From the NCBI RefSeq assembly GCF_000714815.1, contig NZ_JMIH01000018.1:186001-250000 (forward strand): a stretch of 64,000 nt of DNA, written 5' to 3'. This stretch comes from Anditalea andensis (GTDB taxonomy: Bacteria > Bacteroidota > Bacteroidia > Cytophagales > Cyclobacteriaceae). Of this stretch, positions 28,537-37,366 are shown one piece after another (the first letter of the stretch is position 1; each line of letters starts with the position of its first letter). The position numbers and the translations under genes are program-made. The notes beneath the pieces are model-generated. The model searched no databases. It was not told where the DNA came from and saw nothing but the letters and a program-made list of their open reading frames with translations.

Positions 28537-29886
28537 ATGAACAAATTATCTTCATTATTAATAAATATAATATCGCTGGTCCTAATAGTTACCGTCCTTT
28601 CTTCCTGTAATGAGGAAGTAGAAGATGCACAGACCATCCCCCAAACTGAAGATAAGGTAAAACTTGCCATATTTGAGAGTATGAAGGAATGGTATTTCTG
28701 GACTGACCAATTACCGGAGACCATTAACGTAAGTCAATATAGCTCAAATGATGTACTCCTTGATGGCATTATCCATAAGCCCTTGGACAGGTGGTCCTAC
28801 CTGACCACACAGGATGCTTTTTACAAAGCTTTTACTGGTCAAAATGCCGGTCATGGTTTTGGCTGGGGTCTTGACGAAAATGAACATCTTTATATCCTGT
28901 TTGTGTATGATGCTTCTCCTGCAGGAAAAGATGGCTGGAAAAGAGGCTGGAGGGTACTGGAAATAAATAATAAACCTATTTCCCAATATAAAACTGCCAG
29001 TGGTTATGATTTTCAGATAGGCCCCAATACACCAGGTTTGACCAATTCTTTTAAATTCAAACTTCCTGACGGCAGTGAAACTGTCAGGACCATAGACAAG
29101 CAAGATTATCAGTCAAATTCTGTCCTTTTAAAAACAGTATTTGAATCTGGTAATAAAAAAATTGGATATTGGGTCTATAACAGCTTCCGTGCCTCTCCAA
29201 ATGCCCAGCCAGCTAACAGCATGAGCTTTGAGGTAGATGAAACATTCAACTATTTTGAATCAAAACAAATCAATGAACTGATCATAGATCTTAGGTATAA
29301 TGGAGGTGGTTCTATAGCTGTCACCCAACAGATCCTTAATTACCTAGTCCCCTCTGCAGCAAACGGAGGGTTGATGTACACCAATACCCATAATTTAAAA
29401 AAGGCCAATCAAAACAATTCCGCTACATTTGCCAAAAAAGGTCAACTGAATCTTCCCAGGCTATTTATCATCACTTCCAGAAGCTCAGCTTCTGCCAGTG
29501 AATTGCTGATCAATGTGCTGGAACCCTATATGGAGGTCATATTAATAGGTGCTAACACTTATGGCAAGCCTGTAGGTTCTTTCCCACTTTCTTCCTATAA
29601 CAGGACACTGCGAGAAAACAATGTGGAACTGGTTCCCATTACCTTTTCTATAGCCAATAGGAATGGCAGGGCAGAATATTTTGATGGATTCCCCGTTCAT
29701 GTGGCCGCTGCTGATGACCCTTCCAAAAACTGGGGAGATCCTACCGAAAGAAGGTTTAAGGCTGCTATAGATTATATTATAACAGGTGCGCCGATTTCTC
29801 ACGGCGGCAGAATGCTGACCTACCAGCCCCATTGGGAAATGATAGATGACTTCCGGGGTTTACTGAAAGAGTTCCCGGCCTATTAA
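28537..29886 (+). CDS. S41 family peptidase lipoprotein (first copy)
   Basis: 449 residues. SPII signal ending LIVTVLSSC, then an N-terminal helical domain (KEWYFWTDQLP), a degenerate PDZ-like segment (GWKRGWRVLEINNKPIS) and the tail-specific protease domain. The core reads LIIDLRYNGGGSIAVTQQ, nucleophile Ser in SRSSASASELLINVL, and Lys in ANTYGKPVG. It is probably a periplasmic, membrane-anchored processing or quality-control protease. A related lipoprotein is encoded at 44906. The terminator at 29902 overlaps the end of hisIE on the other strand. Confidence 0.85.
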   Translation: MNKLSSLLINIISLVLIVTVLSSCNEEVEDAQTIPQTEDKVKLAIFESMKEWYFWTDQLPETINVSQYSSNDVLLDGIIHKPLDRWSYLTTQDAFYKAFTGQNAGHGFGWGLDENEHLYILFVYDASPAGKDGWKRGWRVLEINNKPISQYKTASGYDFQIGPNTPGLTNSFKFKLPDGSETVRTIDKQDYQSNSVLLKTVFESGNKKIGYWVYNSFRASPNAQPANSMSFEVDETFNYFESKQINELIIDLRYNGGGSIAVTQQILNYLVPSAANGGLMYTNTHNLKKANQNNSATFAKKGQLNLPRLFIITSRSSASASELLINVLEPYMEVILIGANTYGKPVGSFPLSSYNRTLRENNVELVPITFSIANRNGRAEYFDGFPVHVAAADDPSKNWGDPTERRFKAAIDYIITGAPISHGGRMLTYQPHWEMIDDFRGLLKEFPAY

Positions 29887-29901
29887 TAATATATAGCCAT
29901 T

Positions 29902-29937
29902 AAAAAAGGTGATCCTGTATTAGGATCACCTTTTTTA
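29902..29937 (+). terminator. Bidirectional terminator overlapping the hisIE stop codon
   Basis: Perfect stem AAAAAAGGTGATCC / GGATCACCTTTTTT. The plus-strand T-tract (29931-29936) forms part of the hisIE stop codon (29935-29937), so one hairpin serves both convergent genes. Confidence 0.88.
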
Positions 29938-30531
29938 TTTATGGTGTCTTTGGATCAGCACTTGCATGACTTCATCCAGTTCTATTTCTTTAGCCTCCAA
30001 AAGGATGAGGTAATGAAACAGAAGGTCTGCAGCTTCGCCTAAGAAAAGATCTTTATTATCATCTTTAGCTTCTATGACGATTTCTACAGCCTCCTCCCCT
30101 ACTTTTTGGGCCACTTTATTGATACCGCTGGTAAATAACGAGGAAGTATAGGATTTTGGAGATGGATTGAGCTTTCTTTCTTTTATAATCGATCTAAGAT
30201 GATCAATAAAAGCCGTTTTAGATTCATTGGACTCTGCAAAGCAGGTATCATCTCCTGTATGGCATACTGGCCCCACCGGTATTACTTTGACCAATAGCGT
30301 ATCTTGATCACAGTCCAGCTCAATGGACTCCATGTTTAAAAAATTACCAGAAGTCTCACCTTTCACCCATAACCTATTTTTAGTTCTACTGAAAAAGGTG
30401 ACCTTTCCAGAAGATATGGTCTGGTCCACCGCTTCTTGATTCATGTATCCCAGCATCAGCACTTTATTGGTTGCTGCATCCTGGATGATGGCAGGGACCA
30501 GACCGTTTACCTTTTCAAAATTGATATTCAT
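29935..30531 (-). CDS. hisIE: Bifunctional phosphoribosyl-AMP cyclohydrolase / phosphoribosyl-ATP pyrophosphatase
   Basis: 198 residues, two domains. The N-terminal HisI domain (1-105) has the metal-binding cysteines in VCHTGDDTCF and LDCDQD, and converts PR-AMP to ProFAR. The C-terminal HisE domain (110-198) has the pyrophosphohydrolase signature GEEAVEIVIEAK and EAADLLFHYLILL, and makes PR-AMP from PR-ATP. These are steps 2 and 3 of histidine synthesis. It is last in the hisH-hisA-hisF-hisIE cluster, 21 bp after hisF. Confidence 0.96.
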   Translation of the reverse strand: MNINFEKVNGLVPAIIQDAATNKVLMLGYMNQEAVDQTISSGKVTFFSRTKNRLWVKGETSGNFLNMESIELDCDQDTLLVKVIPVGPVCHTGDDTCFAESNESKTAFIDHLRSIIKERKLNPSPKSYTSSLFTSGINKVAQKVGEEAVEIVIEAKDDNKDLFLGEAADLLFHYLILLEAKEIELDEVMQVLIQRHHK

Positions 30532-30552
30532 TATTTCTATTTTATATAAATA

Positions 30553-31311
30553 TTACTTCAACCGAACACTTATCCCCTGCTCTCCAAGATAGGCTTTAAG
30601 ATCGGGGATGCTGATCTCTTTAAAGTGGAAAATACTCGCAGCTAATGCCGCATCCGCTTTTCCTGCTGTAAATGTATCCTTAAAATGCTGCATATTTCCA
30701 GCCCCACCTGAAGCAATGATAGGAATCGGAAGCATTGTGGAGAGTTCACTGATGATGTCATTGGCAAAACCGTTTTTAGTCCCATCATGGTCCATAGAGG
30801 TCAAAAGTATTTCTCCCGCTCCTCTACGGCTTACCTCTGCTGCCCATTCTTGGGTTTGTAGGATAGTAGGTTTGCGTCCCCCATGCGTGTGGACGAAATC
30901 CAGACCGTCAATGTTTTTGGTATCAATGGCCACTACTATGCACTGGCTGCCAAATTCAGCTGCCATCTGATCTATAATATCAGGATTTTTAACTGCCGAG
31001 GAATTGATGCTGATTTTATCAGCGCCAGCTATCAGTAGCGCCTTCACATCTTCTACGGTACTGATCCCCCCACCTACCGTAAAGGGAATGTTGATGGCCT
31101 TTGCTACTTTTGTAACCAATTCTACCAGCGTTTTTCTTTTGTCTACGGTAGCGGTTATATCCAGAAAAACCAATTCATCAGCACCTTCATCAGAATAGAT
31201 TTTAGCCAACTCCACTGGATCTCCGGCATCTTTGAGTGCCACGAAATTAATACCTTTTACAGTCCTGCCTTCTTTTATATCTAAGCAGGGTATTATTCTT
31301 TTTGTCAGCAT
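30553..31311 (-). CDS. hisF: Imidazole glycerol phosphate synthase cyclase subunit
   Basis: 252 residues, a complete (beta/alpha)8 barrel. Catalytic Asp in [15 protein letters not shown] and Asp in [10 protein letters not shown] are present, as are phosphate-binding loops [11 protein letters not shown] and [13 protein letters not shown]. It forms the IGP synthase complex with HisH and releases IGP and AICAR. It overlaps no gene but follows hisA by only 6 bp. Confidence 0.97.
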   Translation of the reverse strand: MLTKRIIPCLDIKEGRTVKGINFVALKDAGDPVELAKIYSDEGADELVFLDITATVDKRKTLVELVTKVAKAINIPFTVGGGISTVEDVKALLIAGADKISINSSAVKNPDIIDQMAAEFGSQCIVVAIDTKNIDGLDFVHTHGGRKPTILQTQEWAAEVSRRGAGEILLTSMDHDGTKNGFANDIISELSTMLPIPIIASGGAGNMQHFKDTFTAGKADAALAASIFHFKEISIPDLKAYLGEQGISVRLK

Positions 31312-31317
31312 GGTAGA

Positions 31318-32037
31318 TTATTTTTGAAAAGAAGCCAGCTCTTCAAGTGTAACTCTGCCTTCATAAAAAGCTTTACCGACTATGGCACCATATACACCTA
31401 TATTTTCCAGTTTCTCCAGATCCTGATAGTCAGATACACCTCCACTCGCAATAAGTTTGATCTCTGGTATGGCTGCCATTATTTCTTTATACAACTCAAT
31501 AGATGGCCCCTGAAGCAGTCCGTCTTTGGCCACATCAGTACATATGACATACTGTACCCCCAATTTCATATAGCTGTTGATAAATTCGATGACATCCACT
31601 TCAGTATTTTCCTGCCAGCCACTGATGGCTATTTTTCTATCTTTTACATCAGCACCGAGGATAATTTTTTCTGCCCCATATTTATTGATCCAGCTTTCAA
31701 ACAAAGAAGGTAATTTAACCGCTATGCTGCCACCCGTGATCTGGTGGGCACCTGAACTGAAGGCCAGTTCTATGTCCTCATCCGACTGTACACCACCCCC
31801 AAAATCCACCTGTAAAGAGGTGCCCTGAGCTATGCTTTTCAGCACATCCTGATTAATGATATGTTTTTGCTTAGCGCCATCTAGATCTACCAGGTGCAGC
31901 CTTCGAATGCCTGCTTCTTCAAAAGTTTTTGCCATTTCCAAAGGCGAATCGCTGTATGTTTTCATCTGGGAATAGTCCCCTTGGGTCAGTCGGACACATT
32001 TTCCCCCGATGATATCGATTGCTGGTATGATTTCCAT
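31318..32037 (-). CDS. hisA: ProFAR isomerase (HisA)
   Basis: 239 residues. A (beta/alpha)8 barrel with catalytic Asp in EIIPAIDIIGGKCVRLTQGD and the second Asp in YVICTDVAKDGLLQGPS. Phosphate loops VDFGGGVQSDED and LIASGGVSDYQD are present. It performs the Amadori rearrangement of ProFAR. The start directly follows the hisH stop (1-bp gap), consistent with one transcript. Confidence 0.97.
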   Translation of the reverse strand: MEIIPAIDIIGGKCVRLTQGDYSQMKTYSDSPLEMAKTFEEAGIRRLHLVDLDGAKQKHIINQDVLKSIAQGTSLQVDFGGGVQSDEDIELAFSSGAHQITGGSIAVKLPSLFESWINKYGAEKIILGADVKDRKIAISGWQENTEVDVIEFINSYMKLGVQYVICTDVAKDGLLQGPSIELYKEIMAAIPEIKLIASGGVSDYQDLEKLENIGVYGAIVGKAFYEGRVTLEELASFQK

Positions 32038-32038
32038 G

Positions 32039-32623
32039 TTATTTTAAATTTAGAAAATTGCGTAAAATAATTTCTCCTGTCAATCCACTTTTCTCTGGGT
32101 GTGCCTGCATGGCATAAAAATTATCCCGGTGAAGTAGTGCACTGAAGTTATCCATATAGTGGGTACTCGCGATGGTAAAGGGAGACAATTCAGCATAGTA
32201 ACTGTGCACATAATATACAAAAGCCTCTTCATCAAGTCCCTCAAGTAGAGGTGATTTAAGGTTTTCCAGATTATTCCAACCTACATGGGGCACTTTATCT
32301 ATCGGTGGGAATTTTCTTACTTTAACGGGAAATATCCCGAGGCATGTAGTGTCATTCTCCTCAGAATGCTCACAGAGAAGCTGCTGGCCCAGGCATATTC
32401 CGAAAAAAGGCTGTTTCAGCTCTTTGATCAGCTGATCAAGTTTCCTTTCTTTCAGGTACCTCATGGCCGAACTGGCTTCACCCTGTCCCGGAAAGATTAC
32501 TTTTTCGGCCCCTTTGATTTTCTCCCAATCATCGGTAAGCTCGGCCTCTATACCCAGCCGCTCCAAAGCATATAGAACGGACCTGACATTGCCTGAATTA
32601 TATTTTATAATCGCTACACGCAT
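32039..32623 (-). CDS. hisH: Imidazole glycerol phosphate synthase glutaminase subunit
   Basis: 194 residues, class I glutamine amidotransferase. The catalytic triad is visible as Cys in FFGICLGQQLLCE, and His and Glu in AMQAHPEKSG. The oxyanion strand is FPGQGEASSAMRYL. It supplies ammonia to HisF. It is the first gene of the his cluster proper, lying 61 bp after phhA with a hairpin between (32637-32670). hisG, hisD, hisC and hisB are not in this window. Confidence 0.96.
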   Translation of the reverse strand: MRVAIIKYNSGNVRSVLYALERLGIEAELTDDWEKIKGAEKVIFPGQGEASSAMRYLKERKLDQLIKELKQPFFGICLGQQLLCEHSEENDTTCLGIFPVKVRKFPPIDKVPHVGWNNLENLKSPLLEGLDEEAFVYYVHSYYAELSPFTIASTHYMDNFSALLHRDNFYAMQAHPEKSGLTGEIILRNFLNLK

Positions 32624-32636
32624 CTTTAATAAATAG

Positions 32637-32670
32637 TATAAAAACCCCCTCTATGAATTTACGGAGGGGT
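32637..32670 (-). terminator. Hairpin between phhA and hisH
   Basis: On the minus strand CCCCTC / GAGGGG with a 12-13 nt loop, followed by TTTTTA. It starts 15 bp after the phhA stop and ends 14 bp before hisH. The stem is short, so it may be a partial terminator reducing his expression rather than separating the units. Confidence 0.6.
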
Positions 32671-32684
32671 ATTTCGCAAGAGAA

Positions 32685-33479
32685 TTATTGTTTGTATTGG
32701 TCCACCGGACCTTCTCCGATCATGATATCCAGGATCCTTTCTATCTCTGGCAACGATTCAAAGAGTTGCTCATAGGAATCAATGATAAAGTATTTATCCT
32801 GGAATTTATCTTTCCAGTATGATGTCCTCATAATTTTTTCAACATTATATTCAAGGTGCATGGGCTCATCAGAAAGGCTGAATTTGGTCTCTCCAGCAGA
32901 ACTTAGTATTCCTGCTCCATATATCCGTAATGCACCGTTTTCTCTGATCAGACCAAATTCTATGGTAAACCAATAGATCCTGGACAATAATTGTATGGCC
33001 CATTTGTTTTCAATATGTTTGAGTGCTATTCCACTTAATTTTTCTAGAAAGTCCACATAAGGCTGGTTGGTCAATAGTGGCATATGGGCGAAGGCATCAT
33101 GAAACATATCAGGCTCTTCAAGATAATCCAGCTGTTCCATTTTTCTAAGCCAGGTAGATGAGGGAAACTTTCTGTTATTCAGCAGCCCAAAGAAAAGATC
33201 ATCATCTATAAGTCCGGGAACTACCTGTATGGCCCAATCAGTGGATCTGGCCAGGACCTGGTTGGCCTGTTCAAAATTTGCTATTCTGTCAGCGGTAAAA
33301 TTGATCTCTTTAATACCATCCAGGTAAGCAATCGAGGCTGCCTGGGGTAAATTTACAATCTGCCTGTCGTATAGGATTTTCCATACCTGAAAATCTTCAG
33401 GGGTATAGGCGGCATAGTCCTGCTGCATGTTTTGGAGTCGGGGGTCCTTAAAGACCCAATCCTGGGTTTTGGTAGTCAT
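32685..33479 (-). CDS. phhA: Phenylalanine 4-monooxygenase (pterin-dependent)
   Basis: 264 residues, the compact catalytic-only bacterial form of the aromatic amino acid hydroxylases. The iron ligands are visible as the H-x4-H of FHDAFAHMPLL and Glu in YWFTIEFGLI. The segment GLIDDDLFFGLLNNRKFPSSTW and GAGILSSAGETKFSL match the family. It hydroxylates Phe to Tyr using tetrahydropterin and O2. It lies immediately downstream of a histidine attenuator and upstream of hisH, an unexpected place for this enzyme. Confidence 0.93.
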   Translation of the reverse strand: MTTKTQDWVFKDPRLQNMQQDYAAYTPEDFQVWKILYDRQIVNLPQAASIAYLDGIKEINFTADRIANFEQANQVLARSTDWAIQVVPGLIDDDLFFGLLNNRKFPSSTWLRKMEQLDYLEEPDMFHDAFAHMPLLTNQPYVDFLEKLSGIALKHIENKWAIQLLSRIYWFTIEFGLIRENGALRIYGAGILSSAGETKFSLSDEPMHLEYNVEKIMRTSYWKDKFQDKYFIIDSYEQLFESLPEIERILDIMIGEGPVDQYKQ

Positions 33480-33526
33480 ATTTACTTGGGTTTATATAAA
33501 TAATAATCATCTTTAAAGGAGTATCG

Positions 33527-33563
33527 AAAAATAAAGCCTAATCCATTTATAGGGATTAGGCTT
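33527..33563 (-). terminator. Histidine attenuator terminator
   Basis: Minus-strand stem AAGCCTAATCC / GGATTAGGCTT, 11 bp, followed by TATTTTT. It lies 34 bp after the His-rich leader peptide and 48 bp before phhA. A competing stem forms between GGGATGAG at the end of the leader (33596-33603) and CTAATCCC (33552-33559), with one mismatch. A third hairpin, TCATTC / GGATGA (33610-33615 with 33597-33602), can block it. This is the 1:2, 2:3, 3:4 logic of classical attenuation. Confidence 0.82.
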
Positions 33564-33596
33564 GACATTATATGTATTACAAATAATAGCAGGCAC

Positions 33597-33653
33597 TCAT
33601 CCCTGTACAGAATGATGATGGTGGCTTATATTTAAGTAAATTTTCTTCTTCAT
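33597..33653 (-). CDS. hisL: His leader peptide with four tandem His codons
   Basis: An 18-residue frame, MKKKIYLNISHHHHSVQG, with His codons CAC CAT CAT CAT at residues 11-14, ending in TGA. Its own stop codon lies inside the antiterminator strand, so a ribosome that finishes translation masks it and allows termination. A ribosome waiting for His-tRNA leaves it free. It would cis-regulate the downstream phhA-hisHAFIE unit. Runs of four His are very rare by chance, and position plus hairpins make the call firm. Confidence 0.82.
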   Translation of the reverse strand: MKKKIYLNISHHHHSVQG

Positions 33654-33657
33654 ACTG

Positions 33658-33688
33658 CTAAAGTAAGCATAAGCATCAACTTAAGCAA
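33658..33688 (-). promoter_or_regulatory. Promoter for the his leader
   Basis: TACTTTAG (one mismatch to TAnnTTTG) at 33658-33665, and TTG 20 bp upstream at 33686-33688. The predicted start falls at or just before the leader ATG at 33653, so this transcript may be nearly leaderless. It lies just after the aroF stop. Confidence 0.5.
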
Positions 33689-33699
33689 TTTTCCTTATT

Positions 33700-34716
33700 T
33701 TATAAAACAAAGGAATTACGGAGTGCAAAGGTCTGACGTATCTGGTCAGCCAACAAGGCGCTTTGATGGAAATCCAGCGTTTGCTGCCCATCGGAATAGG
33801 CCTTTTCTGGTACCTCGTGCGTCTCATAGATCACCCCATCAGCTCCTGACATTACCCCTGCCAGTGCCATATGTGAGACAAACTGCCTAATACCTATTCC
33901 ATGTGAAGGATCTACCACTACAGGCAGATGCGATTTACTTTTCAATATGGGAATAGCATTTAAATCCAAGGTATTTCTGCTGGCCTTTTCATAGGTCCTG
34001 ATTCCCCTTTCACAGAGGATCAGCTTTTCGTTTCCTCCTGAAAAAACATATTCGGCAGACTGAAGCAACTCCTCTATGGTACCTGAAATACCTCTTTTGA
34101 TCATAACTGCTTTGTCTACCCTTCCCAGTTCATCCAGTAGGTTAAAATTCTGAGTATTACGTGCACCTACCTGATAGATGTCCACATAGTCATACATTTC
34201 CTCTATCTGAGACACCTGCATTACTTCAGTGACGATTTTGATACCGGCCGCCTTGGCGTGTTGATGCCAAAGTTTCAACCCTTCCAAACCCAATCCCCTG
34301 AAAGCATAAGGACTGCTTCGAGGTTTATAAACCCCTCCACGCATGATCTTGATACCGGTAGCTTTTAGATGGTCTATGACTTTGATGATCTGTTCTTCTG
34401 TTTCTATAGAACAGGGTCCTGCCATGAGGGCCATATCGCCATCTTTAATATGTATTCCATCCCCGAGATCTATAGATGTAGGTTTTACCTTCCATTTTTT
34501 GGATACCAGCTTATAATCATCTGAGACGATATGGATGTCCTGAATGCCTTCTTTATGACCAAATTTCCTGATATCAAAATTTGCCGATCCTATCCCGATA
34601 AGATAGGTACCAAGCTGGGTTTGCACTTCTGTAACTTTATAACCGACCTTATTCACTTCGGTAATGATATCCTCCTTTTGCCTATCGGATATATCTGTTT
34701 TAACTTGAATGATCAT
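33700..34716 (-). CDS. aroF: 3-deoxy-7-phosphoheptulonate synthase, type I-beta
   Basis: 338 residues. The N-terminal 75 residues form a ferredoxin-like regulatory domain (IIQVKTDISDRQKEDIITEV), as in Thermotoga DAHP synthase, which binds Tyr/Phe. The barrel follows with AGPCSIETEEQI, KPRSSPYAFRGLG, the Glu/His metal-site segments VTEVM and VVDPSHGIG, and DGVIYETHEVPEKAYSD. It catalyses the first committed step of the shikimate pathway. Its start overlaps the end of trpA by 17 bp, so the trp operon also makes its own precursor enzyme. Confidence 0.94.
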   Translation of the reverse strand: MIIQVKTDISDRQKEDIITEVNKVGYKVTEVQTQLGTYLIGIGSANFDIRKFGHKEGIQDIHIVSDDYKLVSKKWKVKPTSIDLGDGIHIKDGDMALMAGPCSIETEEQIIKVIDHLKATGIKIMRGGVYKPRSSPYAFRGLGLEGLKLWHQHAKAAGIKIVTEVMQVSQIEEMYDYVDIYQVGARNTQNFNLLDELGRVDKAVMIKRGISGTIEELLQSAEYVFSGGNEKLILCERGIRTYEKASRNTLDLNAIPILKSKSHLPVVVDPSHGIGIRQFVSHMALAGVMSGADGVIYETHEVPEKAYSDGQQTLDFHQSALLADQIRQTFALRNSFVL

Positions 34717-35494
34717 AATTGTATTTTTTCACTTCCTGTATATATGTCTGTATATCCGATTTAAGCTCTTTAGCACTGCTAAGCACCTTAATAAAGGCAC
34801 TTCCGATGATGGCACCATGAGCATATCCGGAGACTTTTTCAAATGATTCATGATCTGATATACCAAATCCTATCAGTCTGGGATTGTTCAGATCCATGTC
34901 TTTCACCCGCTGAAAATACTCCAGTTGCTGATCTGAAATACCCGATTTTGCTCCAGTGATACTGTGAGAGGACACCATATATATAAAACCATCAGAATGC
35001 CTGTCTATCTCTCTGATCCTGTTTTCACTTGTCTGAGGCGAAATCAAAAAGGTATTTTTCAATCCATATTGGTCAAATACCTCCTTAAATTCATCCAAGT
35101 ACTGCTGCATGGGAAGGTCCGGTAGGATCAAACCATCCACGCCCACCTCCTGACACTTGCTGCAAAATGCCTCCATTCCATACTGGATAATAGGATTAAG
35201 GTACCCCATCAGCACTACCGGCGTAGATATTTTTTCTCGCATGCCTTCCAACTGTCTGAAAAGAAGCTTTAAAGTCATACCATTCTCCAGGGCCAACTTG
35301 TTGCTTTCCTGTATGGTGGGCCCATCTGCTATGGGATCTGAAAAAGGAATGCCGATTTCTATTACATCCCCTCCGGCTGCGGCAATAGCTTCCATAATAG
35401 GAAGCGTATCGTCTATCTTAGGATATCCTGCCGTAAAATATATAGAGAGGATCTTCTCTTGTTTTTCTTGAAATAATCTATCTATTCTGTTCAT
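34700..35494 (-). CDS. trpA: Tryptophan synthase alpha subunit
   Basis: 264 residues. Catalytic Glu in DVIEIGIPFSDPIADGPTIQ and Asp in VDGLILPDLPMQQ are present. The phosphate-binding loop GFGISDHESFEKV and GAIIGSAF are intact. It cleaves indole-3-glycerol phosphate and channels indole to TrpB. It follows trpB by 41 bp and overlaps aroF by 17 bp. Confidence 0.96.
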   Translation of the reverse strand: MNRIDRLFQEKQEKILSIYFTAGYPKIDDTLPIMEAIAAAGGDVIEIGIPFSDPIADGPTIQESNKLALENGMTLKLLFRQLEGMREKISTPVVLMGYLNPIIQYGMEAFCSKCQEVGVDGLILPDLPMQQYLDEFKEVFDQYGLKNTFLISPQTSENRIREIDRHSDGFIYMVSSHSITGAKSGISDQQLEYFQRVKDMDLNNPRLIGFGISDHESFEKVSGYAHGAIIGSAFIKVLSSAKELKSDIQTYIQEVKKYNYDHSS

Positions 35495-35535
35495 GAAAAA
35501 TTAAATTTAATGTCAGCTATGGCAAAGAAACCAAC

Positions 35536-36714
35536 TTAATACTTACCCCATTTGATGTAAGTCTCAAGGTCTTTATCACCCCGTCCTGATAGGTTGATGA
35601 CGATAATGTCATCTGGTTTATATTCAATTTGGTTGAGCGCATATAGGGCATGGGCTGATTCTATAGCGGGAATGATACCTTCCAGTTTGCTCAGTTCTAT
35701 ACCTGCTTCCATGGCATGTTTATCTTCCACACCTACAAACTCGGCCCTTCCGATGTCAAAGAGGTGCGCATGTATGGGACCTATACCAGGATAGTCCAGA
35801 CCGGCAGAAATGGAATGGGGTTCTACTACCTGTCCATCTTCAGTTTGCATCAATAAGGTTTTGCTTCCGTGAAGTATGCCCATTTTTCCAAGTGCTGTGG
35901 TGGCAGCAGATTTTCCACTATGGATGCCCAGACCGGCAGCTTCCACGGCGATTAAGCGTACATCAGGTTCATTGTAATAGTGATAAAAGGCCCCTGCTGC
36001 ATTACTTCCCCCTCCCACACAGGCGATGACCATATCTGGGTTTTCTCTTCCTTCCTTCTCCTTTAGCTGTATTTTAATCTCTTTACTGATGACAGACTGG
36101 AATTTAGCCACCATCTCCGGGTAGGGATCAGGGCCTACCACTGAGCCAATGATATAGTGGGTGTCTACCGGATCGTTGATCCATTGCCTCATCGCTTCAT
36201 TAGTAGCGTCCTTTAAAGTTTTGCTTCCAGAGGACGCAGGAATCACCTTAGCGCCAAGGATTTTCATTCTTTCTACGTTCGGTCTTTGGCGGGCAATGTC
36301 TACTTCCCCCATGTATATGGTGCAGTCCATTCCCATGAGTGCACAGACCGTAGCGGTAGCCACCCCATGTTGACCTGCACCGGTTTCTGCGATGATCCTT
36401 TTCTTTCCCAGTTTTTGGGCCAAGAGAATCTGTCCTATGGTATTGTTTACTTTATGGGCACCTGTATGGCAGAGATCCTCCCGTTTCAGGTAGATTTTAG
36501 CCTTGTATTTTTCAGAAAGGCGGCTGGCTAGGTAGAGGGGTGTAGGCCGTCCCACATAATCTGTCAGCAGGTTGTCAAACTGGGACTGAAAGGCTTTGTC
36601 TTCGATGATAGCAACATAATTTTGTTTCAGCTCCTCTATATTTGGGTGCAGCATTTCAGGAATATAAGCACCTCCAAATTTCCCATAAAATCCTTTATCA
36701 TCTATTCCTATCAT
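35536..36714 (-). CDS. trpB: Tryptophan synthase beta subunit
   Basis: 392 residues, TrpB1 type. PLP Lys in [14 protein letters not shown], phosphate loop [17 protein letters not shown], and active-site Glu in [16 protein letters not shown]. It makes Trp from indole and serine in complex with TrpA. The first codons overlap the 3' end of trpF by 17 bp, indicating translational coupling. Confidence 0.97.
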   Translation of the reverse strand: MIGIDDKGFYGKFGGAYIPEMLHPNIEELKQNYVAIIEDKAFQSQFDNLLTDYVGRPTPLYLASRLSEKYKAKIYLKREDLCHTGAHKVNNTIGQILLAQKLGKKRIIAETGAGQHGVATATVCALMGMDCTIYMGEVDIARQRPNVERMKILGAKVIPASSGSKTLKDATNEAMRQWINDPVDTHYIIGSVVGPDPYPEMVAKFQSVISKEIKIQLKEKEGRENPDMVIACVGGGSNAAGAFYHYYNEPDVRLIAVEAAGLGIHSGKSAATTALGKMGILHGSKTLLMQTEDGQVVEPHSISAGLDYPGIGPIHAHLFDIGRAEFVGVEDKHAMEAGIELSKLEGIIPAIESAHALYALNQIEYKPDDIIVINLSGRGDKDLETYIKWGKY

Positions 36715-37366
36715 AACTTATCTGATTAGTTGTATTTTCTCTGATTATATTGATAAACTGGGCTACTTTATCGGGATCTTTTATGCCCGGTATGGTCTCA
36801 AACCTGGAATTGATATCTATCCCGGCCATCTTTGGATGGCTATTATACATTGAAATCAAACCGGTAGTATGCCCTAAGTCTATGCCCCCACTGAGGATAA
36901 ACGGTGTATTCAAACTATAGGCTTCCAGGATTTGCCAGTCAAATGTATAGCCCGACCCACCATACTGGGGTGTCTGGGTATCAAAGAGAAAGTAATCAAC
37001 CCAGGGCTCATATGGTGCCATTTTATTCTCATCAAGTTTATCTGATACCCGAAATACTTTTATGATTTTCAAATCTGTCCGCTCTCTCAATTCCCTGATA
37101 TAAGATACCGCTTCATCTCCGTGTAACTGCACCCACCCAAAACCGAATATACGCTGCCTATCTATAATCACATCTATATCGGTATTCACAAAAACCCCCA
37201 CTGTAGCTATAGGCCTATTCACCTCACCTCTTACGGTAAAAGGTATTGATCCGATGTACCGCTGGGATTTCTCATAAAAGATCATACCCAGAAGATCGGG
37301 ACACTGCGGGGAGAGTAGTTTTTCTACATTGTCAGTATCTTTGAGGCCACAGACTTTTATGAGCAT
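36698..37366 (-). CDS. trpF: Phosphoribosylanthranilate isomerase
   Basis: 222 residues. The (beta/alpha)8 barrel opens with [16 protein letters not shown], carrying the general-base Cys, and the general-acid Asp lies in [16 protein letters not shown]. It converts PRA to CdRP. It shares one base with the trpC stop (TAATG-type junction) and overlaps trpB, so trpC-F-B form one coupled block. Confidence 0.93.
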   Translation of the reverse strand: MLIKVCGLKDTDNVEKLLSPQCPDLLGMIFYEKSQRYIGSIPFTVRGEVNRPIATVGVFVNTDIDVIIDRQRIFGFGWVQLHGDEAVSYIRELRERTDLKIIKVFRVSDKLDENKMAPYEPWVDYFLFDTQTPQYGGSGYTFDWQILEAYSLNTPFILSGGIDLGHTTGLISMYNSHPKMAGIDINSRFETIPGIKDPDKVAQFINIIRENTTNQISYDRNR

